From positions 1-18,839 of the forward strand of contig CAZIVO010000071.1 of the NCBI GenBank assembly GCA_964542765.1: 18,839 bases of DNA. The letters run 5' to 3'. The notes beneath the pieces are model-generated. The model did no database searches, had not been told where the DNA came from, and worked only from the letters and a program-made list of their open reading frames with translations. This stretch comes from CAZIVO01 sp964542765 (GTDB lineage Bacteria; Planctomycetota; UBA1135; UBA2386). Positions 7,598-15,549 of the stretch are shown piece by piece. The translations under genes were made by a program, and so were the position numbers. Every line of letters starts with the position of its first letter. The first letter of the stretch is position 1.

Positions 7598-9604
7598 ATG
7601 AGGATGAATAGCACGTTCCTATTGATACTTGAGCAGAATGGGCGAGCGAAAGTGCACAGGTTCTGCAAGGAGAGGGTCACGATCGGCAGATCCAAGGATA
7701 GCGATCTGCCGATTCCCGATCTTTTGGTTTCGCGGCACCATTGCCGTGTAGAGCGCTCAGATTCGTGCTTTTTCCTGGTGGACGAAGGTGGCCAGAACCC
7801 CGTGACCCTGCGTGGGGTGCCCGTCGATCGGGCGGAACTGCGTGTGGGAGACACCTTTGTTGTGGGCAGCAGCGAAGTGACCCTCGAATTGCCCGTCGAG
7901 GAGCCCTTGTCGGCCGATGAAACTCTCACCGGAGAGGGGTCACGGTCGGCGCAGGATATGGCGGCCTTCGTATCGGTTGCTCGTGCTCTGAACGAGGAAC
8001 AGGATCTGTTCCGCTTGCTCACCCTCATCGTGGATTCGGCCATCCGACTGTCGAATGCGGAGCGCGGCTTTCTTCTTCTGAGCGGAGGCGAGGAACCGGT
8101 GGTGGAGGTCGCACGGAATTTCGCCCAAGAAGAGGTGCACTCGCCCGCGTACAAGATCAGTCGCACCATCGCTCAGGGAGTGCTCGAGTCCGGGCTCCCG
8201 GAGTTGACGACGAACGCCCAAGAAGACGAGCGTTTCCGAGATTTCCATTCCGTCGAGGACTTGCGGTTGCGTTCGATCCTGTGTGTTCCGATTCGTATCA
8301 GCGGTGTGGTCGGCGGCGTTCTTTATGTCGACAACCGTCTCCAGCAGCAGGTGTTCAGTGAACGCGAGAAGGTCCTGCTCGCCTTGTTTTCCGATCACGC
8401 TGGGGTGGCGATCCGCAACGCTCACACCATGGACGACTTGCGCAACAAGAAGGTTGAACTCCAGTCGGCGCTCGATCGGGTCGGCCGGCTCAATGCGGCG
8501 TTGAAGGGGCAGGTCGACGAGCAGCAAGCCGAACTCTCCGAGATACGGGAGGAACTCGGTTCGGCCCGTCGGGGTGGACGTTACAAATATGATTACTCGG
8601 CGATCGTTGGCGAGAGTTTGGCGATGACTCGCGTTTTCGATCTCCTGGACAGGTATATCGGCGCTGACGAAGCCGTGATCATCTTGGGCGAGTCGGGAAC
8701 GGGGAAGGAACTCGTGGCCCGGGCCGTACACCAGCAGAGTTCCCGGTGCGAGGGCCCCTTCATCAGCGAGAACGTGGCAGCATTGCCGGAGTCCTTGCTG
8801 GAGAGCGAGCTGTTCGGCCATGTGAAGGGCTCGTTCACGGGGGCGGACAGGGACAAACCCGGATTGTTCCAGCTGGCTGACGGCGGCGTCATCTTCCTCG
8901 ACGAGATCGGTGATATGCCCCTCGATCTTCAGACCAAGCTCTTGCGGGTCCTGGAGGAAGGGGTGGTTCGACCGATCGGTAGTGGCGAGGAGGTCAAGAT
9001 TGACGTTCGGCTCATCACGGCGACCAATCGGGATATCGATGGGATGGTGCGCGGCGGTGACTTTCGCGAGGATTTGTACTACCGCCTCAATGTGTTGCCT
9101 GTCCATTTGCCACCCTTGCGCGATCGGCGTGAGGATATCGCGCCGATTGCCTTGAGATTTCTGACCGGCCTTGCGCATGAGTCGGGCGTGGCCCGGATCA
9201 GGATGAGCTCGGAGGCGATGGAAGTTCTGAGTGCTTACCACTGGCCTGGCAATGTGCGCGAGTTGCAAAATGAAATCCGTCGGGCTGCGGTGGTGAGCGA
9301 TGGTGTGATTTTGCGCGAACATCTGAGCGATCAGGTGAAGCACCCGAAGACATCTTCACCTGCTGCCGTTTCCGGCGTGATCGGCGATGGCGGGGTGACC
9401 CTCCCGGATCTGGTGAGAGATCTCGAGATCAGGCTGATCACGGAGTGCTACGAGAGGGCGCATGGCAACAAGAGCCGGGCATCTCAGTTGCTGGGATTGT
9501 CGCGGTTCGCCTTGCAGCGCAAGCTCGACAAGTACGGGATCGGCCACGCTCAGCGCGCCGACTCCGATGTCGGTATCGATCCGGATGAGGGTGGTGAAGG
9601 GTGA
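7598..9604 (+). CDS. Sigma-54-dependent activator with FHA and GAF sensor domains
   Basis: Encodes 668 aa. Domains in order: FHA (about 26-98; GRSKDSDLPIPD and VSRHHC, the phosphothreonine-binding loops), GAF (about 125-278), a coiled-coil linker (about 279-325), AAA+ sigma-54 interaction domain (about 333-560) and a Fis-type helix-turn-helix (about 605-648; GNKSRASQLLGLSRFALQRK). The ATPase has Walker A GESGTGKE (364-371), Walker B VIFLDEIGD (431-439) and GSFTGA (411-416), a one-residue variant of the GAFTGA loop that contacts sigma-54. It should remodel RNA polymerase-sigma-54 at unidentified promoters, with input from a phosphoprotein (FHA) and possibly a small ligand (GAF). CAGGGGG (7582-7588) is a likely ribosome site; ATG 7604 is an alternative start. 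The stop overlaps the kinase start by 4 bp, implying coupled translation. Confidence 0.93.
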   Translation: MRMNSTFLLILEQNGRAKVHRFCKERVTIGRSKDSDLPIPDLLVSRHHCRVERSDSCFFLVDEGGQNPVTLRGVPVDRAELRVGDTFVVGSSEVTLELPVEEPLSADETLTGEGSRSAQDMAAFVSVARALNEEQDLFRLLTLIVDSAIRLSNAERGFLLLSGGEEPVVEVARNFAQEEVHSPAYKISRTIAQGVLESGLPELTTNAQEDERFRDFHSVEDLRLRSILCVPIRISGVVGGVLYVDNRLQQQVFSEREKVLLALFSDHAGVAIRNAHTMDDLRNKKVELQSALDRVGRLNAALKGQVDEQQAELSEIREELGSARRGGRYKYDYSAIVGESLAMTRVFDLLDRYIGADEAVIILGESGTGKELVARAVHQQSSRCEGPFISENVAALPESLLESELFGHVKGSFTGADRDKPGLFQLADGGVIFLDEIGDMPLDLQTKLLRVLEEGVVRPIGSGEEVKIDVRLITATNRDIDGMVRGGDFREDLYYRLNVLPVHLPPLRDRREDIAPIALRFLTGLAHESGVARIRMSSEAMEVLSAYHWPGNVRELQNEIRRAAVVSDGVILREHLSDQVKHPKTSSPAAVSGVIGDGGVTLPDLVRDLEIRLITECYERAHGNKSRASQLLGLSRFALQRKLDKYGIGHAQRADSDVGIDPDEGGEG

Positions 9605-12600
9605 CCTTCGCACAACCGTTTTCGGACTATGAGATTCTCGACCGGGTCGGTTCCGGGGCGATGGGCACGGTCTTCAAGGCGCGCCACAAGCGGCTCAACC
9701 GCCTGGTTGCTTTGAAGGTCTTGAAGCCATCGCTCGCCCGGAACAAGCGATATGTTGATCGGCTCCGGCGCGAAGCCCGGATCGTGGCGAAGCTCAGCCA
9801 CGCCAATATCGTCTCGGGTTATGACCTCGGGGAGGAGGGCGGCTACCACTTCTTCGTGATGGAATTCGTTCACGGGAAGTCTTTGAAGGAGATGCTCGGT
9901 GAGTGGGGGAGTTTCCCGCAAGATCGAGTTCTCGATCTGGGGATGCAAGCATCCGCTGCGCTGGTCCACGCGCATCAGCAGGGCGTCATCCACCGTGATA
10001 TCAAGCCCGGCAATATTCTGATCGATGAGCAAAACAGGGTGAAGCTGACCGATATGGGCCTCGCCAAGGGGCCGACCGATGTGACCATCACGCGTGCGGG
10101 TTCCACCGTTGGAACGCCGCAATACATCAGCCCTGAACAGGCGAGGAATCCTCAAGGAGTCGATATCCGTAGTGATCTCTATTCCCTGGGGGCAACGCTG
10201 TTTCATATGGCGACCGGGGTACCACCGTTTCATGGCGAGACGATGGCAGAGGTCATCGCGAAGGTTTTGGACGAGCGTGCGCCCTTGGCGTCGGGGTTCA
10301 ATCCGGATGTGACGGCCGACTTCAGTTTGGTGATCCGGAAGTTGCTGGCGAAGGACCCGGAACTCCGCTACCAGACACCCGCGGACTTGCTCGAAGATCT
10401 CAAGCGTGTTGCCCGAGAGGAAAGTCCTCGGGTCGATCCACGCGGCCTGGATCAGGAAGAGATTGGTGGCGCGGTCAAGCGTGTGCAAAGCCACCGCCTT
10501 GCATGGCCGATCGCGGGGGTAGCTGTGGCGGCCATCGCTGCGGTCTCTGTGATCTTGATGGGGGAGACAACCAACGAATCGAAGACTGCCGGGGTGGAGT
10601 GGGCGACCTCCTTACGCCAAAGTCTCGATGACGCGCAAGACCATCGCGAACGATTCGCCATCTTGGCTGGTGCCGAAGCCAGCGTGACGGGTTCGGATCT
10701 CGATGTGGTGTTCCGTCTCCGCGAGCAGGTGACCGAAGAGCTGCGCGTTGAAGTGGCGAAGTTCCTGCGCCGGTATCTGGAGGCTCCTCGGAGCGATGAA
10801 ACCCAGGCCTGGTTCGACAGGGTTGACCACTGGCGAGAGCCTGAGCGGTTCTTCGACGAAGTGAGCTCTCCGGCGTTCGAGGTCGAGTTTGGTTTGTCCC
10901 TCAGCAGTTTGCCCGAGGAGCTTGGGGCGGAGGTGAAGGCGGGTCGGCAGAAGATCCTTGAGAAAGCGAAGATCTGGCAAGACCGCCGCCATCGTGCTCA
11001 TCTGCAGGCATTCAAGGATTATTTGACGATGGAGTGGCCGGCGTCATGGACCGGCGAACTCGAAGGCACCCCACCCAATTTCTTGGCAGCGAAAGAATCT
11101 CTGCTCAAGGGCATGGGACTCTTCCATCAAGGCTCTGATCGTCCCAGCCTGCAGGGATTGCCGGACGCCTTGCACGAGTCTGTCACCGAAGCGTGGGACA
11201 CAGCGTTGAAGCCGGCGCTTCGGCGCATCGATGACGAGGAGAAGGCGGCTGCCGTGCAGGTGTCGCAAAAAGTAGGCAAGTACATCGACGGCGAGCTGAA
11301 GTTGTGGAGGAATCTCGGCGCGAACAAGGACGTCGAGAGGCGGGTCTCTGCTTTCGTCGCGCAGCTGGAGGTGGAGTTTCCGAGGAATGTGTTCCGGACG
11401 GAGTTCGGACCGTGGCGCTCGGTCGATGCTCAGATCAGGGACTTCCGCAAGGAGCTCGATGCGCAGAAGGGGATCGAGGATGCCAGGAAAGTCCAGCGGA
11501 CGCTCAGGCTTGCCTACCGGACGCTGTTCGCCGCAGGTGATGCGGATGCTGCGACACACTGGCTGGTTTCCCTGCCACTCGAAGGCGAGAAGGCGAGGGC
11601 AAAGCGGGATCGTCACGTGAAACTCCTGCGCTCGGCTCATGATGTTCGTCGGTTGATCTGTGAGCAGATCCTCGGCGGCAAGGACGAGCATCTGGAAAAT
11701 GTCCGACGCCACGATGAGCGAGAACCGAGGCAGATCATCATCCGCCCGGAGGATAAGATCGTGGTGAGGCTCCCGACCAAAGAAGAGGTTCCGCTACCTC
11801 CTTCCTCGATTCCCTGGTCCCATCTCGCCACACGGGCCGAGTTGAATCTGATCGATGCCAAGGGCAAGCGATTGCCATTGGCCGAGGGTTTTGCCTTGTG
11901 GCTCTATGTTGGTGGGGAGGTTGCAGCAGCCGAGAGGCATCTGGATGAATCAGCGATGCGGTTTTTCCAGGAGGAGGTGCGTGCGGAACTCGATGCCATC
12001 GGTCCGGTGGCGGCCTCGAAATTCGCCTGGTCTCTCTTGCGGGAGCCTCTGGATCGGGGCGATGCCGCGGCCATTCGAGATGCGGTGGAGTTGTATGAAC
12101 AGTTTGCCAAAGATGTTGACGACATCCAGGCGGGGCCGCTCCTCGAGCAAGCTCGCAAGTGGTTGCTCGGTGAGGAACAGCGGGCCATCGCGGCAAATTT
12201 CCAAGATCTTGATTCCAAGATCTTGCCGGCATGGCCGGTCACGGTTGGGGTCGACCGTGGGATTTTGTGCGAATTGCCGATGACCGAGTTGCGCGAGTCG
12301 GGCTTGCCGGAGGGCTGGAACATTCTCGACGGGGAATTGCGTTTCACCCGGGGGAATGTCGATCTGCAAACGCTGAAAGACCAAGGTGTTAGCTTGAAGT
12401 TGCCGCTGGGTGATGCGACCGCGGTGACCCTGGAACTGGATCTGAGCTTCCCCGAGCCAGGAGTGGAACCTCGCCTGTATCTTTTCGAGGTGCTGGGGGT
12501 GTCGGCGGTCATCGGGGTTCTGCACGATGGGAGTTGCGTCGCCGGGCTGTTGCTGGCCGACGATGCCCGCCGTGCGAGTGTCCTCCACGCCAAGCTTCGC

Positions 12601-12849
12601 AAGTTGATCGAGGCGTCCGTAGGTTCTTCCGCAGGTGTGAAGATCTTGCCAGGGGCTCGCCACACGCTGCGGATCGAGTTTCGTCGTGCGCCGGGCAAGC
12701 TCTGGGCGGTGGATTTGAAGCTGAAGGATGATGGCCCGCCTCTCGATGCGGTCCGACTGCACCTGTCCGATCGGCTGCCGGAACATCTGCGGATCTTGCC
12801 GATGCAGCCGCTGACGGTTTCAAGGATCAAGGTCGACGCCCACCTGTGA
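9601..12849 (+). CDS. Transmembrane Hanks-type Ser/Thr protein kinase with large C-terminal extracytoplasmic region
   Basis: Encodes 1082 aa from GTG 9601, whose GTGA overlaps the stop of the preceding gene. The N-terminal kinase domain (about 9-270) has the Gly-rich loop GSGAMGTVF (17-25), Lys39 in VALKVL, Glu58, catalytic HRDIKPGN (131-138; Asp133), and SPEQ (177-180) in the APE position. Asp151 lies in DMG rather than DFG, a common conservative change in bacterial kinases, so the kinase should be active. One membrane helix (about 301-320; PIAGVAVAAIAAVSVILM) puts residues ~321-1082 outside the cytoplasm. That part has no PASTA, WD40 or TPR repeats that I can see. It is largely charged and helical to about residue 890 and then beta-rich, possibly a lectin-like or sandwich fold. 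The signal it senses is unknown. Its likely partner is the FHA activator encoded just upstream. Confidence 0.92.
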   Translation: MTFAQPFSDYEILDRVGSGAMGTVFKARHKRLNRLVALKVLKPSLARNKRYVDRLRREARIVAKLSHANIVSGYDLGEEGGYHFFVMEFVHGKSLKEMLGEWGSFPQDRVLDLGMQASAALVHAHQQGVIHRDIKPGNILIDEQNRVKLTDMGLAKGPTDVTITRAGSTVGTPQYISPEQARNPQGVDIRSDLYSLGATLFHMATGVPPFHGETMAEVIAKVLDERAPLASGFNPDVTADFSLVIRKLLAKDPELRYQTPADLLEDLKRVAREESPRVDPRGLDQEEIGGAVKRVQSHRLAWPIAGVAVAAIAAVSVILMGETTNESKTAGVEWATSLRQSLDDAQDHRERFAILAGAEASVTGSDLDVVFRLREQVTEELRVEVAKFLRRYLEAPRSDETQAWFDRVDHWREPERFFDEVSSPAFEVEFGLSLSSLPEELGAEVKAGRQKILEKAKIWQDRRHRAHLQAFKDYLTMEWPASWTGELEGTPPNFLAAKESLLKGMGLFHQGSDRPSLQGLPDALHESVTEAWDTALKPALRRIDDEEKAAAVQVSQKVGKYIDGELKLWRNLGANKDVERRVSAFVAQLEVEFPRNVFRTEFGPWRSVDAQIRDFRKELDAQKGIEDARKVQRTLRLAYRTLFAAGDADAATHWLVSLPLEGEKARAKRDRHVKLLRSAHDVRRLICEQILGGKDEHLENVRRHDEREPRQIIIRPEDKIVVRLPTKEEVPLPPSSIPWSHLATRAELNLIDAKGKRLPLAEGFALWLYVGGEVAAAERHLDESAMRFFQEEVRAELDAIGPVAASKFAWSLLREPLDRGDAAAIRDAVELYEQFAKDVDDIQAGPLLEQARKWLLGEEQRAIAANFQDLDSKILPAWPVTVGVDRGILCELPMTELRESGLPEGWNILDGELRFTRGNVDLQTLKDQGVSLKLPLGDATAVTLELDLSFPEPGVEPRLYLFEVLGVSAVIGVLHDGSCVAGLLLADDARRASVLHAKLRKLIEASVGSSAGVKILPGARHTLRIEFRRAPGKLWAVDLKLKDDGPPLDAVRLHLSDRLPEHLRILPMQPLTVSRIKVDAHL

Positions 12850-13072
12850 TGCGGGGCCCGTAGGCTGTATGGGCCGGTCGGCGTGGGGTGGAGAGTCCGG
12901 ATCCAGGAAGCTTTCCGGGGGGGCACCGCCTGACCATCGGTTCGCGTGGGGCTTTTCGGGACACCTGGCCAGAGGATTCGCGGACAGGATCGGGTGGTGG
13001 TGATCGAAGAAGCTTGGCGAGGATCTTCTGGAGACCCTTCTCTGGGCAGGCGTAGTTGGGCATGCTACGTCG
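12850..13072 (+). other. Intergenic region upstream of the FKBP lipoprotein gene
   Basis: No gene is supported in these 223 bp. A short inverted repeat follows the kinase stop (GGCCC near 12855 with GGGCC near 12872, 5-bp stem), too weak to call a terminator. No convincing promoter hexamers or ribosome site were found before 13073, so whether the lipoprotein gene has its own promoter is undecided. Confidence 0.35.
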
Positions 13073-13972
13073 GTGATGTTCAAGCTTGGTATGCGAATGA
13101 TGTTCTTGGGCTCGTTCACCATCCTGATCGCTGCTTGCAGCGGAGGAGCCGGCGAGGATGGGCCTGAATCTGAATCCAGTGATTGGGTAACTTTGCCGAC
13201 GGGCGAGGAAGAACCGCAAGAGAAGCGTGCGGACCTGATCGACAAGGAAGGCTTCCCTCCGGTCTTGCCGCTGGCGGAAGAGGTTCCGGCGAAGGTCGAA
13301 GACCACGCGGGCTTGATCGTCAAGGTTCTGGCCGAGGGTGAGGGCGAGTCGGCTCTCCAGTACGGAGAGATTGGCGAGTTCCATTACATCGGCTCACTGG
13401 CCAGCGGGAAGATCTTTCATAACACTCGTGATGGCGAGGGAAAGCCTGAGTTGATCCGGGTGCGCGCGCCCGGTTGCGCCAAGGGCCTTGCTCTGGCTCT
13501 GGCGGGCATGAAGCCCGGCGCGAAACGCCGAGTGACGGTGCCCGCGGAACTGGGTTTTGGCAAGGAGGGGGATTACACCAAGAACATTCCGCCCGATGCC
13601 CTGCTCGTGTACGAGATCGAATTGGTCAAGACCTTCGCAGACCTGCGTATAGGAACCATGAAGGAGGGCGCCGGTGAGGTCTTCGATTACGGCCAGACCG
13701 GGAAGTTTCACTACACGGGCGTGTTGGCCAAGGATGGGTCGGTCTTCGATTCGAGCCGCGACAAGGAGCCGGCGACCTTCGCCTTGGTTCGAGGAGGGTT
13801 GATCGAGGGTTGGACCCTGAGTATTCCCGGGATGAAGGTTGGCGAGCAGCGCCATATCAAGATCCCTTCCTCTCTGGCTTATGGAGAATATGGCCAGGGG
13901 GGGAAGATTGGTCCGAACGAGGATCTGATCTTCGAGGTTGAATTGGTCGAGATCGTCAAGACCGATAATTGA
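13073..13972 (+). CDS. Lipoprotein with two FKBP-type peptidyl-prolyl isomerase domains
   Basis: Encodes 299 aa from GTG 13073; ATG 13076 and ATG 13091 are equally possible starts. A short signal peptide ends in a lipobox (IAAC, Cys22), so the protein is probably lipid-anchored on the periplasmic side. An acidic linker leads to two FKBP domains. Domain 2 (about 200-296) retains the classic pattern: FHYTGVL, VFDSS, LIEGW, GMKVGEQRHIKIP, LAYGEYG and LIFEVEL. Domain 1 (about 88-186) has the same framework (FHYIG, GMKPGAKRRVTVP, LLVYEIELVK) but replaces pocket residues: FHNT for FDSS, GLALAL where domain 2 has GWTLSI, and LGFG for LAYG. Domain 2 probably has prolyl isomerase/chaperone activity on exported proteins, while domain 1 may be a binding module. 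The client is unknown. Confidence 0.9.
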   Translation: MMFKLGMRMMFLGSFTILIAACSGGAGEDGPESESSDWVTLPTGEEEPQEKRADLIDKEGFPPVLPLAEEVPAKVEDHAGLIVKVLAEGEGESALQYGEIGEFHYIGSLASGKIFHNTRDGEGKPELIRVRAPGCAKGLALALAGMKPGAKRRVTVPAELGFGKEGDYTKNIPPDALLVYEIELVKTFADLRIGTMKEGAGEVFDYGQTGKFHYTGVLAKDGSVFDSSRDKEPATFALVRGGLIEGWTLSIPGMKVGEQRHIKIPSSLAYGEYGQGGKIGPNEDLIFEVELVEIVKTDN

Positions 13973-13976
13973 TTCT

Positions 13977-14085
13977 CCGCCGCCTCGGACCGGAGATCCT
14001 CGTGGTCACCGGTCTGAGAGGGGGCCTGATACCTGCCTGAGGCGGCGGTCGTCGCCGGGCCTCGGGCGATCATCTGCCCGGGCCG
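13977..14085. repeat. Nested inverted repeats in the lipoprotein-lpxC intergenic region
   Basis: CCGCCGCCTC (13977-13986) pairs perfectly with GAGGCGGCGG (14039-14048). Inside it, GACCGG (13988-13993) pairs with CCGGTC (14009-14014). Immediately after, GGCC-tc-GGGC (14058-14067) pairs with GCCC-g-GGCC (14076-14084). Beginning 4 bp past the lipoprotein stop, it may end that transcript, but no T-run follows either stem. Confidence 0.6.
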
Positions 14086-14119
14086 GTGATCAAGATGACT
14101 CAACGATCGAGATGTGATG

Positions 14120-14149
14120 TTGGACCCGGACGCGGAGACGATCTAGCAT
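14120..14149 (+). promoter_or_regulatory. Possible promoter of lpxC-fabZ
   Basis: TTGGAC (14120-14125) is followed after 18 nt by TAGCAT (14144-14149), each matching the sigma-70 hexamers at four of six positions. Transcription would begin near 14156, giving a leader of about 65 nt to the TTG start at 14222. This was found by eye only. Confidence 0.3.
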
Positions 14150-14221
14150 TCATCGTGAGTGCGGTGGCCGCGTTTGTTGCGGCCGGACCCGAGAGAGTTT
14201 GCCCGACCAACGGTACATGCC

Positions 14222-15538
14222 TTGACTGCCAGACAGCAAAGAACCCTCAAAACACCGTTTGAGATTTCCGGTGTTGGCTTGCACAGCGGGCAGGAGGTGA
14301 CCGTGAAGGTCCTTCCCGCTGACGAAGGCCACGGTATCACCTTCGTGCGTGCCGACATCGAAGATGATCCGGCGGTGGCCGCGTCAGCGGAATACCTTCG
14401 GCCGCGAGATCGCCGGACCAGCTTGAAGAACGGGCTGGCAGAGGTCCACACCTGCGAGCATCTCCTTGGAGCGCTGTGGGCGATGGACATAGACAATGCC
14501 ATCATCGAGATCAGTGGCGAAGAGGTTCCGGGGCTGGATGGGTCTGCGCAAGAATTCGTGAAAGCAGTCGAATCTTCTCGTGTGGTTGAGCAGAAGGCAC
14601 CCCGCAAGACCTACGTGGTGACCGAACCGATCTTTGTTCGCGAGGAAAATTCGAGCTTGGTGGCCTTGCCTGGCAATGGCGGTTTGACGATCGATTACCA
14701 TTTCGATTACCCGCGGAGCGAGGCGAATGGGCAGCCGACGAGGCAGACGGTTTCTTTGAAGGTGACGCGGGAATCGTTTCCGCGGGAGATCGCACCCGCG
14801 AGAACCTTCGTGTTCGAGCATGAGGTTGAAGCTCTCAAGGCCGCCGGTCTCGGTGCGGGTGCGACCTACGAGAACACTCTGGTTGTCGCTCCTGATGGTG
14901 GAATCACCGAGAACGAGTTGAGATGTCAGGACGAACTGGCGCGCCACAAGATCTTGGATCTTTTGGGCGATCTATCGACTCTCGGAGCCGATCTCGAAGC
15001 ACATATCATCGCGACGCGCTCGGGGCATTTGCTCAATGGCAGGCTGGCGAAGCAACTTTTCGAAGAACTGCAAGCCGAAGAGGATCGTGGGGAGGTTGTC
15101 CGTGACTCAGGCCTCGAGATTCGCGAGATTCTCAGCTTGTTGCCCCACCGCTACCCGTTCTTGTTCATCGATAGGGTCATTGAACTCGAGGGCTTCAAGC
15201 GGGCTGTTGCGATCAAGAACGTATCGATCAATGAGCCCTTTTTTCAGGGTCATTGGCCGGGGCAGCCGGTGATGCCTGGCGTCCTGCAACTCGAGGCCAT
15301 GGCTCAATTGGCGGGCGTTCTCCTGCTGCGTAAACTCGAGAATACAGGCAAGCTGGCGGTGCTGTGGAGTATTGACAAGGTCAAGCTACGCGGCGCGGTT
15401 CTCCCCGGAGACCAGCTACACATCGAGGTGGAAACGTTGCGGCTCAAGCCCAGCGTCGGGCATGTGCAGGCTCGCTGCAAGGTCGCGGGAAAGCTGGTAG
15501 CGGAAGCTCAGCTGAAGTTCACCCTTATTGACGCGTAG
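14222..15538 (+). CDS. lpxC: Bifunctional LpxC-FabZ fusion (UDP-3-O-acyl-GlcNAc deacetylase / 3-hydroxyacyl-ACP dehydratase)
   Basis: Encodes 438 aa from TTG 14222. The LpxC domain (about 4-285) performs the committed step of lipid A synthesis. Zinc ligands match E. coli His79, His238 and Asp242: His80 in TCEHLLGAL, then His242 and Asp246 in ARHKILDLLGDL. His269 in SGHLLNGRL matches the general-acid histidine. FabZ (about 299-436) dehydrates 3-hydroxyacyl-ACP; LLPHRYPFLFIDRV, GHWPGQPVMPG (His344) and LEAMAQ (Glu358) mark its active site. LpxC-FabZ fusions are known in Bacteroidetes and Planctomycetes; joining them balances lipid A against fatty acid synthesis, since both use 3-hydroxyacyl-ACP. 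GTG at 14159 is an in-frame alternative start, but family homology begins only at RQQRTLKTPFEISGVGLHSG, favouring 14222. Neither start has a clear ribosome site. A Gfo/Idh gene follows after 11 bp. Confidence 0.94.
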   Translation: MTARQQRTLKTPFEISGVGLHSGQEVTVKVLPADEGHGITFVRADIEDDPAVAASAEYLRPRDRRTSLKNGLAEVHTCEHLLGALWAMDIDNAIIEISGEEVPGLDGSAQEFVKAVESSRVVEQKAPRKTYVVTEPIFVREENSSLVALPGNGGLTIDYHFDYPRSEANGQPTRQTVSLKVTRESFPREIAPARTFVFEHEVEALKAAGLGAGATYENTLVVAPDGGITENELRCQDELARHKILDLLGDLSTLGADLEAHIIATRSGHLLNGRLAKQLFEELQAEEDRGEVVRDSGLEIREILSLLPHRYPFLFIDRVIELEGFKRAVAIKNVSINEPFFQGHWPGQPVMPGVLQLEAMAQLAGVLLLRKLENTGKLAVLWSIDKVKLRGAVLPGDQLHIEVETLRLKPSVGHVQARCKVAGKLVAEAQLKFTLIDA

Positions 15539-15549
15539 GTGGGTCGGGC

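Noticed and set aside
7940..9343. 467-codon minus-strand open frame
   Set aside because: It lies entirely opposite the sigma-54 activator, whose motifs are unambiguous, and has no recognisable domain.
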